NCBI GenBank assembly: GCA_037178855.1 | Contig: JASJZC010000006.1 | Coordinates: 6,448,001-6,512,000 of the forward strand | Length of the DNA stretch: 64,000 nucleotides | DNA from: Oscheius sp. JU75 | Taxonomy: Eukaryota > Nematoda > Chromadorea > Rhabditida > Rhabditidae | Direction: 5' to 3' | In this document: piece by piece, positions 45,001 through 57,843 of the stretch | Numbering within the stretch: position 1 is the stretch's first letter | How the letters are laid out: each line of letters begins with the position of its first letter | Translations under genes and position numbers: made by a program | The notes under the pieces: generated by a model | Seen by the model: the letters and a program-made list of their open reading frames with translations, nothing else | The model's database searches: none | Told to the model about the DNA's origin: nothing

Positions 45001-48000
45001 CAGCTTGTAGAACGGGACGGGTTTCTAAGATCCCCAGGTGGGCGGAGTCTGGAGCATGTCTGGCTGGGAATACTGTGGCATGAGGAAGAAAGTTCAGCTC
45101 CAAATAGAAAAATCAGATCGTGATCTACTACATTTTGATTTATACTGTACTTTCGAGTTAGGGAATTAGTTCTTTGGGTCTCATTCCTAAAGGATCTGGT
45201 GAAGACGATGGAGGGATTTCACCATTTTCTTGTCAATCAGTTGATTAACCTATCCCAGTTCTAGTGGTTCTATCTAGCTTTTAGGGACCTCCAAGATGCT
45301 TAAAGACAGCTTACGCCGCCAAGACTTTTCTCTATTGCGGAACTCTTTCCTTAAGCAACTTTTTCCATCTCGAAATTGTTTGCACTTGTTGACTTCCAAA
45401 CTTTTGACGCAAACTAATCTCTCAACTACTAAAGTGCAATGGTCTGTCCGTCCGTACGTTACCACGAGGAAAAAAGATGTCAAGTGATGTCAGGGTTAAG
45501 CTGACAAATCAGCTTTTGGGCAAACTTAGGAGCTCACCCTATTAGAGAAGCGGCGCATCCGCCTGATGCCAATCGTATGTCAAGACTAAGGAACGGCAAA
45601 ACCGTCGTAGGCGGCTGGCTGACAGTAACTTCCGATTCTGGTTTGTGGCCACGGACAAAAAAACGGACAAACAAACAAGCAAACATTCGAACAGAGTCCG
45701 CCACAGAAACCATCGCGCATTAGATAGTAGAGATTCAGACCTTAGAAAACTTTTAGTAAAGTCTTTGTCATCTTTCAATCTAAGGAAGAGCATTGTTCGT
45801 AGATCTAAGCTATGCTGACAAATACGCATTTTGTTCTAGGAGGCTGGTCTGAAACGAACCAGTAACGAATCTATAAACAGAGTACGTCTCTGCTTTCTAT
45901 TTTGACCTACAGTAAGATCTTGAACACCCGGGGTACACCTAGTGGGTCATACATCCTCCAGCACGCCTAATCCGATTGATGATGGGAAAATAAATAATTT
46001 GCAGAAAATAGTAGCAGCGAAGGGGGAGTAATCAGATCTGATTTGAGCTGAACTCGAAGTTCAATCCATTCAGATTCACGACGAAAGGAGTATGAAAACT
46101 TGTTGCAGGTTAGGGTTAATTGTTTTATATATGCGTCCCTAGACCTTTAGTACATGAACCAGCTGCCGACGGCAGCTTCGCAGCCCTTTAGCTTTGGCTT
46201 AGAATTGATAACAGGCGGCTTTGTCGCTTCCCAGTAACAGAAGTTCCCTCCACGGCTGGCTCATCCCTTCGTCTCTTGACATGAAATGACTAGACAGCGT
46301 TTTTAGGTATTACTGTTGAAATGCAATAGTGCGGACACCATGATATACGGACGGACGGACAACACTGCTCTTTAGAAAAAAAGATAAGAAGGAGCTTAGC
46401 AGCCTACTGTAGAAGGAAGCAACAGCAAAAATCATAAACATTCCCTCTTTAAGTTCCTGAAAACAGTTTTTCACCCACTAATGAGCTAGTTTTTATGCTC
46501 GACTGAGCAAAATCCCTGTCTCTTGTTGTGTCAAAGAGAAAGAGGACGCAACACTGTTGACTCGTCCTCTCGTCTCATTTCCGTGTTCAGAACACTGAAC
46601 ACATCGGGATCGGAAAAGGCATACGAGCTCTCTAGCAAAACAATTACTGGTCAAAGGAAAAACAGCTCTGAATCAGAGAGAAATGTTTGCAGAAAATGGC
46701 TATTTCAGGTTGCCGGGCCACCTGGACCGATGGGAGTTCAGGGCCGGAAAGGAGTTCCAGGACCTAAAGGACCCAAAGGAATTGATGGAAATCAGGGGCC
46801 ACAAGGAACACCAGGCCTGCCTGGAGGTTAGCCTTATTAATTACCGAAATTTTTTATTGGAAACGGACGGTTAACAATACATGCCGCGACCTGAGCTTTG
46901 TAAAAAGAACTCGGGGCTTTTAAAAATCTTATTTTTCTAAAGAATGATCTTAGAACAAAATGTGACACCCCCAGTCACAGCACACATGATCTCGTTTGCA
47001 AAATTGTTTCCGCCTGCGTTATGTCCGTGAAACTGGTGTACGACAAACAATAGCTGCTATTCACTGACGCGATTACAGCTCATCAAAAGACTTACTATCT
47101 TCCTGGTCGAGGCGTTCTCGATCACTCATCGGACGGCATTGAGAATTATCAGAATGCGAAGGCGAACAGTCCCGAGAAACAAGAAACGCGCGCAGCAACG
47201 ATTTGGTCGATTTGGCGGCAGAGAGAATAGAACAGAGATGAGTGTAGTATGATCACGTTCAAGTTTTTGCCCTTTTGAGGAGAGACAATTACTTTCAAAA
47301 ACTTGTGAATAGACAGTAAGCGTGCAAAACAGCAGAGATAGAAAGTTCAAAATGATAAACAGAATTTAATTGAGGACGGTCTGCAGGCAGCGTGAGACCA
47401 AATTTTGACCAGGCTCTATATGGAACTTTGCACTAAAACAGTATAGGCTAGAAAAACTTCAAACGATCCTATGAGCGAAAAGGTTGATCCTTGAGCTGTC
47501 TTTGGTGGTTGGTAAGGCAGTTAAGGGGTTTTAGTACCGTGAGAATCTGTCCATTCACCGGCTCATCGACCATTGTTTCGGTGCAAAAAATCCCCCTAAA
47601 AAAATGCATCCTATCTCCGTTGCGATCGTTCTTCTCTCGAAGCAAAACTTATCGCTCCGAACGCAAAAACTACGTTTCGTATATAGAAAATCGGTCACAG
47701 CAACGCCAACTTATCGTATTTCTTTTAATATAAGCGCCCCGTTACGTAAGAAATACGTGATTACGTATTCGCGTTTTTCGGGGGCAAGACGTCTTTTTTA
47801 AAAATCTTTAATTCGGCCTTACAAGCGTTTGATGACGTTATCTGTGGGATTGTATAATAGTGGAAAGTATATTCAATCATTGTCGCCGGTGTTTCTATAT
47901 GTGTAACTTTTCGTAGTCGTGCACGACTAAAAACAAGCTACAGCAGCCCCAAAGTTTAAAACTTAACCTTTCTGAAAGGAGGACATGTGTTTAACCGAGC

Positions 48001-50992
48001 ATAACCTTTTTGTGCCCAGGAACGTTGATCTCCCCCTTTTTAGAAAGCACAGAAGTACATGATGCACGTTGGAGAGAGGGCGAGACAACTTTTTAAAACC
48101 AAAGGGACAAAAGTGTGTAAAAGAAGAGAGTAGTAAGCAATAGAATGTTATCGGAAAACGAAACGTCTCTTTTCTGCGTTATCAGGTCCAAAGCTCAGCA
48201 AAACAGACCAATAGACGATATTCATTTTCCTATTTTTCGTTCAAACATAATCTACTACGTGACCATAGCAAGCTATGAAAAAGCATATACGGAATCTAAT
48301 TCTAAATCTATTTTTTAATGCCCAAAAGTCTCTGTGTTTGTGTGTCTGCGTGTCTGAAGCCATTATTCCAATTAGTGTGCACCATTGTGCGGTTGTTGGC
48401 AAATCAAGTCAAAGCAGAGTCTGTTTGGGAGAGAACATCTTTGGGAGAACGTTGCTCCTGTTAGGGTAGCTCGAATGGAAAAGTATCTACCTGTCACGAG
48501 CCTCAACAGGGCGTCAACCACACTTGTTAGCTTAATGGGTGTAGCGAAAGCGGTTTTTACCGGCTTATCCACTTCCTAGACTGTTTACGATTACCTTCTA
48601 CTAAATGGTAAAAATCTGGCTGTGAAATCCGCGTTGTATCTTCATAATTCAGAAGTCTGTTCTGAGACATGTTAAGCTACAGTAGACAGGTTCGTAATTC
48701 GATTATGACCTGTTTATAGAAATAGACATCAAGCACATTACACTTTCTGTTAATTGTAAGTGTTAAGACAAAAGTGTAAAGTACTTTCTACTGTTGGGCC
48801 CTCCAGGTAGATTTCGGTTCTGTCAACAGATTGAATTATTATCTTATCAAAGCTTGTAACTGAGTCCTAAAGGCTGAACAAAAACTTGTAAAAGTGCCTG
48901 TTTACCGAAAAAGAACATGTGTCAGAGCAATCCCGGAGCCTCGAAACATTTGCGTAAGACACACCCTCATAAGCACCTGCTCTAGTTAAGAAGTCTACTG
49001 ATGTAGTGTTGATTTAGATTCGCAGCCACGTACTGTATGCGAAGGAAGTTATCGTAGACGTACCGAGTAAACAAGATAACTAGATTAAACCCACCTTGGC
49101 TCATGCTTAATACAGTGTATATGGAAAGCGTCCACCCTTTTGTGCTGTGGATGATTAATTAATTCTACTACGTAGTATGGACAAGTGAACCGTTTCATGA
49201 TGCGATTTTACGTAGGGTCCACAACGACGAGCACGGTATTTTCCCAAAAGATAAGAGCTGTTCGCCGTGCACTCCCGGGTCTGTTACGCCGTTCTGACTA
49301 TTTTTTTGTGGTGCCAATGACTATGGTAGCTAAAACCAGGACTCAGAAAGATGATGTTGTGTTGTTCAAGATGTCTAGCATATATATCTCGAGAACAAAC
49401 AGGCATCTCTGGACACGCATAAGGCACAAGAGCTTATGGGGGATGAGCTGGTTGAAAAGTAGCTCTTGTACGCAGTTGAAAAGCATTTGGACTTTTGAGA
49501 AATACGTGTCTGAAAAGAGAGGGATGTTGCGGAGAGGGCCAGATGTCTCGAACGGCAAACAGCGAAATTTGATAGAACTATTTGGGCTTTCCCCAGGTAA
49601 GCAGTCAATTTTCGATCTTACAAAGATGGGTTAACGCTGTATCTAACATACCGACAAACAAAAAATCTTGAACAGCAAAAAGTAGTTTTAATACACAAAT
49701 TTTATCTTGAAATAAATAACGCGTGAAACCATTAAAGCTATCGGTCGATGAAGCATACACGTGCTATAGCGCAAGCTTTTTTTTTTACATTTTTACCAGA
49801 GAAAATGATAGTCTTACCGCTTTTTCAAAGTCTGCGAACATGCCTGCTGTCAAAGATGTGGGTTATTTTGATCTGGCAGACCTTATATTTCATCTTTCGT
49901 CACTTTCGTAATAACTGCAATTGCTACAGTCATCTTCTTTCCAAGTGTTCTTCGAAGACACGTATCTTTTGTATAGACTCCTAAGGATAATCGAGGATAA
50001 TCGAGGACTTGATAAGGATAGTCAGGCAGTTATGTTGCTACTTTACAATCCACATAAGCTGCTTTAAAATGTGGGTTGTGGCTGAAAACATCATTTCGGG
50101 AAATGGACGGGAGCCCAAGAGAAAAAGCTGTTTTCGTGTACAGCAAAGACTGGGGGTAAACATAAACCATTGCAAGAAGTAGGGACTCTGGTGCAACGGA
50201 GTTTCTTTCCTAAGTTTTATTGTAATAGTACTGATCCCATTTGTACTTTTGAGTCGGCGATAACGGTTATATACCTCTACAGGTGTAGCTTGACCAAACC
50301 AATGCTATTACATTACCATCAGATCCAATGAGAAGCGCCCTCTTCGGATTATGTCCTACGGTAGCCTCTTTGTGACCCAGTAGCCATGCTCTCAACGGGG
50401 GTGAGCTGTGTTCTGATCACTTAGGTTGTGTTCTGCTTGAGACCGGCATATTAGCCGGCTGGATGCCAGGTGGGGCGGATTATAAGAGAGGCGCAACCCT
50501 TCTATAGGCGAGAACAATTAAGTAGTCAAATGAAACGGTCCCACGCTGCGATATCAAGCTTAGTTCACACTACATGGAGGAGGAAGCAAATCTCTCTTCC
50601 ATGTTTACTTATAGTACTCGATGTATAAGAGGAAAGACAAGAAGTACAGATGATGGGAAATAAAACTTGGCAATCTTGGAACGCTCACAGACTCAATACG
50701 ATTATAAGCACGAAGCTCAAAACTCATCTAGTTTTGAATAAGGAAAATTTCATCACACTTTGGAAACAAAGGTAGCAAAAAAAGGTAAACGTAAGATGCA
50801 GAATAGATATTACGTTGAAAGTAGTAAAGAAAACATGACAAAGTAATTAAGTAAACTCTTCTTTCAGAACCCGGCCTTCCTGGTCAAGAAGGAAGAGACG
50901 GCGCTAAAGGAGAAAGAGGCCCGCCAGGACAGGATGGTGCTCGCGGCACCTGTGACCATTGCCCCATACCGCGTCTTCCACCAGGTTATTGA
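42001..50992 (+). CDS. Cuticle collagen
   Basis: Exons 42001-42060, 43877-43987, 44192-44327, 44365-44538, 44677-44819, 44868-44975, 46709-46826, 50868-50992; 324 aa, a normal nematode cuticle collagen. It is secreted by the hypodermis and cross-linked in the cuticle. The N-terminus has the type II membrane-like segment (IAVATSAVFSSVVSLPLVYN) found in these proteins, then VRRE, an R-x-R-R-like site for the subtilisin protease that releases the collagen. CCTC and CIIC clusters bracket Gly-X-Y blocks (GPAGPPGPPG, GFPGPAGAPGPRG, GPPGPTGRTG, GPKGPKGIDG, GERGPPGQDG), and the chain ends CDHCPIPRLPPGY, a typical C-terminus. The gene is far larger than usual because of introns of 1.8, 1.7 and 4.0 kb. 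Intron 2 contains a tRNA-Glu; intron 6 carries two R1 repeats. Confidence 0.95.
44072..44143 (+). tRNA. tRNA-Glu (anticodon TTC)
   Basis: 72 nt with a 7-bp acceptor stem (TCCCATG/CATGGGA), A box TGGTCTAGTGGTTAGGA, anticodon stem CGTGG/CCACG with loop TTTTCAC (anticodon TTC), B box GGTTCGATTCC and discriminator A. A T-rich tract follows from 44145, suitable as RNA polymerase III terminator. It is inside collagen intron 43988-44191, same strand. Confidence 0.97.
45415..45620 (+). repeat. Dispersed repeat family R1, copy 3
   Basis: In collagen intron 6. CAACTACTAAAGTGCAATGG, GTCCGTCCGT, GACAAATCAGCTTTTGGG, GAAGCGGCGCATCCGCCTG and GTCAAGACTAAGGAAC all have counterparts in copy 1. Confidence 0.65.
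46160..46375 (-). repeat. Dispersed repeat family R1, copy 4 (reverse)
   Basis: In collagen intron 6, opposite orientation. Shares ACCAGCTGCCGACGGCAGCTTC, GGCTGGCTC and CGGACGGACGGAC blocks with the copy at 62480. Confidence 0.6.
46827..50867. other. 4.0-kb collagen intron, no nested gene found
   Basis: Intron between the seventh and eighth collagen exons. ORFs up to 149 codons (49185-49634, +) lack domains and consistent splicing. It includes the reversed R2 copy near 48310-48405. I see no RNA gene or conserved protein. Confidence 0.5.
48310..48405 (-). repeat. Repeat family R2, copy 2 (reverse)
   Basis: AAAGTCTCTGTGTTTGTGTG...CTGAAGCC and ATTAGTGTGCAC are the reverse complement of blocks at 33795 and 55009. 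Confidence 0.55.
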
Positions 50993-51011
50993 ACTACAAG
51001 CTTTGATATTA

Positions 51012-51017
51012 AATAAA
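51012..51017 (+). terminator. Poly(A) signal AATAAA of the collagen gene
   Basis: AATAAA 20 nt past the TGA stop at 50990-50992. Confidence 0.75.
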
Positions 51018-54000
51018 CAAGTTTTGTAATTTCTTGTTAGTTTTTGCGCAGAAATGAGCAAGCTTCAAGCGTCTAAGTTTTTAGGTCACACGGGAAGTTA
51101 TAACAAGCTCTCTTGGTTATATCTGATCTAGATATCAATTAAAGCTCTAGTTAATTGCTAGTTAGTCAATCAGGCTTGGATGGAGTTTGATCCCTTCATC
51201 GGAACACCTTCAAACGTTCGAGGTCTACTATATAAACGAGGATAATGATGTCGTTTCATATGACAACTAGATCAGTCTTATTTAGGTCAGCAAATGCAGG
51301 TGCGATTAGCCGAAGAGCAAGATGTTCACTTCAACTGGATTCTATAAGTTGTTGGAACAAAGAGCATACTGACGAGATTTGAAACAAATTCTCTGTGCTC
51401 TGTGTTCTGGTCTTCAAAAAAATTTGAATTCGCGATAACGCGTTTTCCTCGCTATCTTTTCGTGTCTTATCAGACGCTCTGTCCGAAAAACAGGACCATT
51501 TCAGGGACTAGATATTCGAACGACTGAAGATAAAAACAACTTTATCCGTAATATGTACGAGCTCGTCTTTTGATAATATCACATACATTTTGTCAAAGCT
51601 TATCTGATGTAGTCTGTGATTTGTGTTGCTTTTGTTCCTAATCCTTCATTCAACATTAACACATTTTAGTATCATATCTTTCTTGTACAGCTTAACCTTT
51701 GTTATGCTTCCTATTGCCTAACAACTATTTTTTTTCGTGAACTGTTGACATTTAGCTCAGTTCCGGATCTTCCATTAGTCAAACCAAAAGAACCGATTTG
51801 GGGAGTTTGCTTATGCATAACCACTGATTAAAACATTTTATTCGGGGATTTTCTGAGAGCTGCAAAGTATTCATAAAGGATTCAGAATAATAGAAAAACT
51901 AAATAAGTTATTGCGTTCTTCGACAAAAACAAAGTTGCGTGTTGATCAGGTACAATAGAAACATGAAAAATGTTCATACTAGATTTGTTTGGAGCCGAGA
52001 TAATGGCGGTCATGGGATAAATTGTACGAGATCTGTGCTGTTTATATGAAAGAGGTACAGTAGGCATGATTTAGAGCAACAAAGGTCCAACCCTACGGTA
52101 GTGGAGGCAGTGCCTGGTGGAACAAGTCAGAGACACCCAGAAGAAGACAATTCAAGATTGTTGCGCTGATTGAAACTTCTAAAAATACGATCCAAAGTTC
52201 TCTGGCTTTTGCGGCAGCTATTTTTATTTCGAGTTTTGCCGAAGCCGCCTGTTGTTCTTACCAGTCAATGAATTTACACCGGTATTGGTAGAAGAAATCC
52301 TGTTGCTAGATAAAAGAACATCGTTGCCATTCAGATAATGCTTACAGGGTCCAAACTGTGAAAGCACGATGGTGACTGTGGTGACTTTGTTTGTCTGTTT
52401 GGTTGTTTTTATCCGAGGTCACGAAGCAAGGATAGCAAGCCACGAATTATTGGTAAATAGGAGACAAGTCAGTTGTGATAAGAAAGTAGCATGGAATCTC
52501 AATTTTTGGCTGCTCGACTAGAAAGCTAACGGAAGGACACACGATTGCGAAGCAGCCATAGACTGGTGTAACAGTATTAAGACCGGCAAATCACAGCACA
52601 TATAGTAAACACTTCTTGCAGTTTCAAACATTCTCATGTACTCTGTTTGATACATTTTAACTTAACTCATATTCAGACTGTAAGTTGTTTTCCTCTTTTC
52701 TCATACTGGAAACTTCCGATCTCCTTGATGTGTGTCATAGTAATAAATATAGCTAATTATGCAAAACAGTATGATAAATAGAACTGAAATCTGTTGACTA
52801 TTTTCTACAAGCGTGTGAAACATCCAGGCCTTCTGCGAACAAAAGGGTGGAAAGACGGTACTCCTCAAAAACATGAATGAATCAAGGGATTTTTTTGCAT
52901 AGGATTATTTTTATTTGGAGAAACAAAGCAGGGTCATGGATCAAGACTGATCTAAGAAAAGAAGGGGACGTCATCCAAGTGATCGTCGTTTCTTAACAGG
53001 ATTACGGTAACGTATGCTTATAAATCAGAGTCGAGAGACAAAGAAAATCTGTATATCTATCTACAAATTTCGACAAAATGTGAACAATCCGTATTTGTGA
53101 AAAAGTGGATTCTTTACATTAACTTTTTTGTTAACTTGCTAGCATAACAGCTTTAAAACTTATTGTCAGGACTATCTGTCTGAAGTTCAGATAAGGTTTA
53201 AAACCCATACCTGTTACTATAGAGATGCTAACAACAGTCGCTAATATGGCAGTTTTGCTGGGTCTGTATGGGTACGAGAAAGTGTTCATGATAGCCTGAT
53301 ACTCCAACAGACTACTGTCAGGTTAACTCCTATTATACAGAAGAAGTTTCAGATAGCTGCTACAACCAAGAAGTTACAGGCGCTCCAACTGCCGAACTTG
53401 GCTAATTTCAAAAATCGCGAGAATATTTCAGACTTGTAGGTATAAATATGGAGCCGCAAATCGTGTTCGTCGGACTGCGGACGCCGGACGGGAGACATTT
53501 TGAAAATCGCGAAGCTTTCACTACTCCTTCATATTTCGACCAAATGACTTGAAAATTTTTTCCTAGGGGTAACATTTTGCACTTAATCCGATGAAATAGA
53601 TGCCTAAAACGCATTGGTGGCACGATATGCAGAAATTTATAAGCCTTACCGTAATCCAATGATACGTATTTCAAATGTGACTCACTGAATTCATTAGGAG
53701 CAGAATGTTCACACGCTGACGTTTCCCAGAGTTTCAGAAAATGTTGTTGAGTAATTGAGCTACAAGTTTTGACATTTTTGAGTCAATCCAGTCTAGGTCA
53801 ATCTTTTGAGCTAATTAAAAATGAGAGACTCAGACTTGGTTTGGCACTAGAGGACATGCTGAATGAGTTATGTTGAAGGGAACATGTGAACGATACGTAC
53901 AGTCTCATTAGAAATTCAAGCCACGATAGAAGTCAAGACAAAAGTTGATGAAGTCCTTAAAGGCATATTCTATCGCCCTTTGTCCCCTGAACCCATGTCT

Positions 54001-55008
54001 GTTCCTTTCCATTTGGAGCAGGTTCTGGATTGCGGGGGAACCCGTTGCAGCCGCAGGGCCTGCGACCTTGACGCATCTCTTTTCAATCCACTGCGTGGCG
54101 ATGGCCCACTTTCCTCCTCAGCACACACACTCGTTGTCCCCTCTTCCAATAGTCAACTGGTTCTCCTTTTACGGTTCTCCACCAACCCCCAATAAAATTG
54201 TAAAGTTGTCCTTTAACCTTTCAGGAACCCTTTTTTAATTTTTGGCGTCCCGTCGCCGCCTAGTCTTTCTCCCAAAACTACCCGTCATTTTTCGGATAGT
54301 TGACCTATCAAGGCTGCACATAAATGTTTAGAACTTCCGCTGTATTGGTTCTCTATCTGACCTCTCATTCGTGGGTAACCTTGGATTAGGTCGGATTTTA
54401 GTGTAGTAGATCGTAAATTTGGAAGCTTTGGTACAAATCCTTCGTCAACAGTTTCTATAGTCAAATCGTTAATATGTGAAATAAAACAATTCAAAATTAA
54501 ATATTACTATTATTTTAGCCACAGTTAAAAGACACGACTCTCGAAGCCAAGCTTACTTTGTTGAAGTGAGATACTATTTAAAAGTTTGCTATTATACATG
54601 CCATGTCAAAAAAGTCTGACTCTACAAGCTGATACTGACTATGAAATCAAGTTTTCCAAAGCGGAATGTTCTTCAAACAGAACTCTAAATCACGTTGTTT
54701 CCAAATCGACTAAGTGTGTTGTGACTCTAAGTGGCATCAGACAGTTAGTGAATGACTTCAGGTACGACAATTTCTACAAATAAACTTTCTAATTCCTTGA
54801 ATCGACATTTCTTAAACGTAATTATCCTGTTCAGACCTGTAGAGTGAGATGTATTTTCAAACAAGTAATGCTATCGCCCCTTGGGGCTCAATGCCAGTAA
54901 TAATCCGATGCTTCCAAAACTGCTCGATTTCTACTTCCTTCCAACTGTCATGACCCTTTCCTCCCACTTCAACCTGTCCGTCCTCATTCCCTCCAATCGA
55001 GATACCGT
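51018..55008. other. Gene-poor interval
   Basis: AT-rich sequence with ORFs below 100 codons. 53945-54238 (+) has two overlapping frames open at once, with no domain. A partial R1 repeat (GCACGATGGTGACTGTGG) is near 52365. I see no gene. Confidence 0.5.
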
Positions 55009-55085
55009 GCCAACAATTAGTGTGCACACAAAATAGTGCACACTAATTGACAATATTGGCTCCAGACAGACACACAGACAGAGAC
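55009..55085. repeat. Repeat family R2, copy 3, with palindromic core
   Basis: CAATTAGTGTGCAC (55014-55027) and GTGCACACTAATTG (55036-55049) are perfect inverted repeats around 8 nt, followed by GACAATATTGGCTCCAGACA and CAGACACACAGACAGAGAC as in the other R2 copies. Confidence 0.7.
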
Positions 55086-55204
55086 GCGAGGACAATTTTA
55101 AATGGATATATGATACTATACAGCGATAAACGATGAGTGATACTTAAGAACCTACGGTGTTCTTTGTCTCACAAAGATTTTTTGTCATGATTAAATCACA
55201 TCGG

Positions 55205-55706
55205 CTAAACTTTTGCGTCATACAAGCTTTGATCACACCCGAAACCAGTTATCCAGCCAGCCGTAGAATGCATGACTAATACTCTCGCATCAACTAGAAA
55301 ATCCACTATTTTCACCAGTCTACAAGCAGTTTTATGATATTTTGACACTAGCCTTTTGTGATTTGTCCCTTCATATTTGCTCTTTTCAGCCGCCCCATCC
55401 CTTATCAGTTCCCTCCAGCTAGCCATCTGTATACGATTTCGAGTCCAAAAATCTTTTTCCAATTGCAAATCGTCCTGAGACACAATCAATCACCCTCGGA
55501 TCCCGATTTATTGTCCAGCATGTTCGACACGCTCCATTCGGGGCGCTAAAAAGCGAAATTTCCTCCATCTTTATGTCAAGGCTGTCGTCGCTAAACCTTC
55601 GGACTCTCACTCTCTTTTTGTCATTCTCGAGGCGAACAATGGCACTTGAAGAAGAGGACAGTCTTTCGATTCGCTGAAGTATGTTACGTCTCCTTTCGAC
55701 CATCAA
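55205..55706 (-). CDS. Unassigned coding candidate
   Basis: Two overlapping minus-strand ORFs of ~95 codons: 55706-55419 begins MMVERRRNILQRIERLSSSS, and 55489-55205 contains DDLQLEKDFWTRNRIQMASW. An acceptor (GTGTCTCAG) before DDLQ and a phase-0 GTGAGA donor after LENDKKR would join them across a ~138-nt intron, giving a charged helical protein. No domain is recognised and no poly(A) signal or start context supports it, so it may be chance. Confidence 0.25.
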
Positions 55707-56071
55707 CTGACCATTTCTCTTTGTTCTTAAGCTATTTGTGACATGTACAGATTTATTATATGTAGTGATATGGACTCTTGGGGGCTAATATTTTTCCATT
55801 TAACATACTTAGCTCTGGACATGTTCGAAGAGTATTTGAAAAACAATGCCCAGCACTTAAGTCTGGAATTTTGTTATCTACCTCGTCGTCCTGTCAAACA
55901 CTGGGTGGTCCGCTGGTGCTCCTTCCGTGAAACTTATTTGTACGTATGAGGAGTTTTTCTGGTGTACGAATTAAACTTCTAAATCCTCGCCTTGTTCTAT
56001 TTTACATATTACCGATATGACCATAGATGTTTTTTTCCTCCTCCATTCTCATTTACCATCAGAAATTCCAG

Positions 56072-57605
56072 ATGTGGCTTTACATCCTTCTCCTATGGGT
56101 CTTTTTCATAGGAGCGGGGATTTTGCTCTCAGCCAATCTACCTGCAGATATTTCCGACAGGCGAAAACTACAGATCATGGAGTTCTTGCTCAGAATCACT
56201 AACGAGTACTTGGTAGCACTAATGTATGAACCGAAAGAAACAGAAGTTTAGGGCGAACTGATTGAAAACATTTTTGGCACAAATGTCAGGAATTCCGTCT
56301 TGAGATTTTGGATGGGACTGGGATTTGTGATCCCGTTGCCACAGCCAAAGGATATCAAAGTTGAAACCGAAAGAGAGCCATGAATAACCCATCTTTCCAG
56401 GTAGACGATAAGATCATGGGAGGCGTCAGAGTCCGCTGCTATCATCCGAAAAAGCTTCGCTCTCGAGGAGCCTTGATTTACATACATGGAGGAGGATGGG
56501 CAACAATGCAAGCAGACTATTACGATAGTCTGATGTACATCTTTGCCAAACGAGTAGGCGTCAAGGTGTTCTCGGTCGACTATCGTCTGGCACCGGAGCA
56601 TCCTTATCCAGCTGCCGTGGACGATTGCTTAACAGTGGCAGAGCATCTTCACGCGAAGTGAGTAAATAGAACATAGAAAATAATTACTTCTAGGGCTAAT
56701 GATTACGACATTGATGACAAAAAGATCGCCGTTTGTGGAGACAGCGCCGGAGGAAATCTCTCGGCTGTGGTTGCTCAAAAGCTCAAAGACAAGAAATGCA
56801 TCTGCTGTCAGGTATAACTTCAACAAGACTAAAGAACATCGTTTAGGTTCTCATTTATCCTGTCACAAGTGTCTTCTCATTCAACCTACCCTCATACCAG
56901 GAATACTACAAAAAGTTCAAGGACACAGCTCTCTTGAACCCGAAAGCAATGGCCAGGTGGATTCTCATGTATCTAGGTCTTCCTTCTCATATTGCTAATG
57001 TGAAGAAGTTGATGAAAAACAGACACGTTTCAAAGTTAGAAAATTTTCTTTCCGATCAATGTTTGAACTTTTAGAGAGCTGCGTGGAACAGCTCATTTTG
57101 AAAGATATCTCGAGGCGGATATTTTGAAAAAGGCTCATGGAGAGGAAGATTTTGGTAGAATGGATGATGTCGATAGTGATCTGGCGTCCAAGTTCAAAAG
57201 AGGAATTGATCCGTCAATTAGCCCAATTTTTGGAATCAGCTCAGATTTGCCACCTGCACTGGTTTTAACTTGCGGGTACGACGTGTTGAGGTGGGTATAA
57301 ATAAATAAAAGTAAGGTCGGACAGTAAATTTCGTTTTCAAAAAGTATCATTCGTATAATCACAGCTCCTAGGCCATTATGGGCATGGATCCATTTATGGA
57401 TGTTCAATGTCTCGATTAAATTTCGGGCTTTTCCAGAGACGAGGGCAAAATCTACGCCAAAGCATTACAAGAAGCCAACGTCAAAACATCTCACCTCCAT
57501 TATCCTACCGCTTTTCACGGAATTCTTAATATGCCCAGGAGTGCCGTATGCAATCAAATGACGACCAGTATAGTCTCCTATTTGGAAAAACATCTCGTCC
57601 AATAA
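56072..57605 (+). CDS. Arylacetamide deacetylase-like alpha/beta hydrolase (AADAC/HSL family)
   Basis: Exons 56072-56212, 56252-56359, 56401-56657, 56694-56811, 56847-57034, 57075-57290, 57437-57605; 398 aa, against 399 in human AADAC. These are ER membrane enzymes with the active site in the lumen, hydrolysing lipid or drug esters. A single N-terminal hydrophobic anchor (MWLYILLLWVFFIGAGILLS) is followed by the oxyanion motif YIHGGGW (~112-116), DYRLAPEHPYP, the nucleophile GDSAGG (~S186), the acid in CGYDVLRDEG (~D340) and the base in TAFHG (~H370). All triad residues are present. The ATG directly follows an acceptor-like AAATTCCAG, a possible spliced-leader site. It converges on the lipase gene, whose stop is 239 bp away. 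Confidence 0.93.
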
Positions 57606-57843
57606 GTCTTTTTTTATTACACGTGCACCCACACTTTAAAGCACTTAACCACTGGCACTGCCCTTCTTGTTCAAAGCCGATTCTAGTCAGTCCGATGCCA
57701 TACCCGATGATTATACGAGTATACAATATGTGTTAACAAAGTTATTTCGAAAGGAAGTCCATTTGTGGCGTTGTTGGATTGATGTCTCCGCCGAAATGGT
57801 CTTGTATTAATGAAAGCTGGAGGTCTAGAGTGAAAGCCATAAT

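Noticed and set aside
49980-50030. GGATAATCGA tandem units as a repeat array or CRISPR
   Set aside because: Only two or three short units without spacers; no CRISPR-like structure anywhere in this eukaryotic window.
53945-54238. 97-codon plus-strand ORF
   Set aside because: No homology or splice context, and another frame is open over the same bases.
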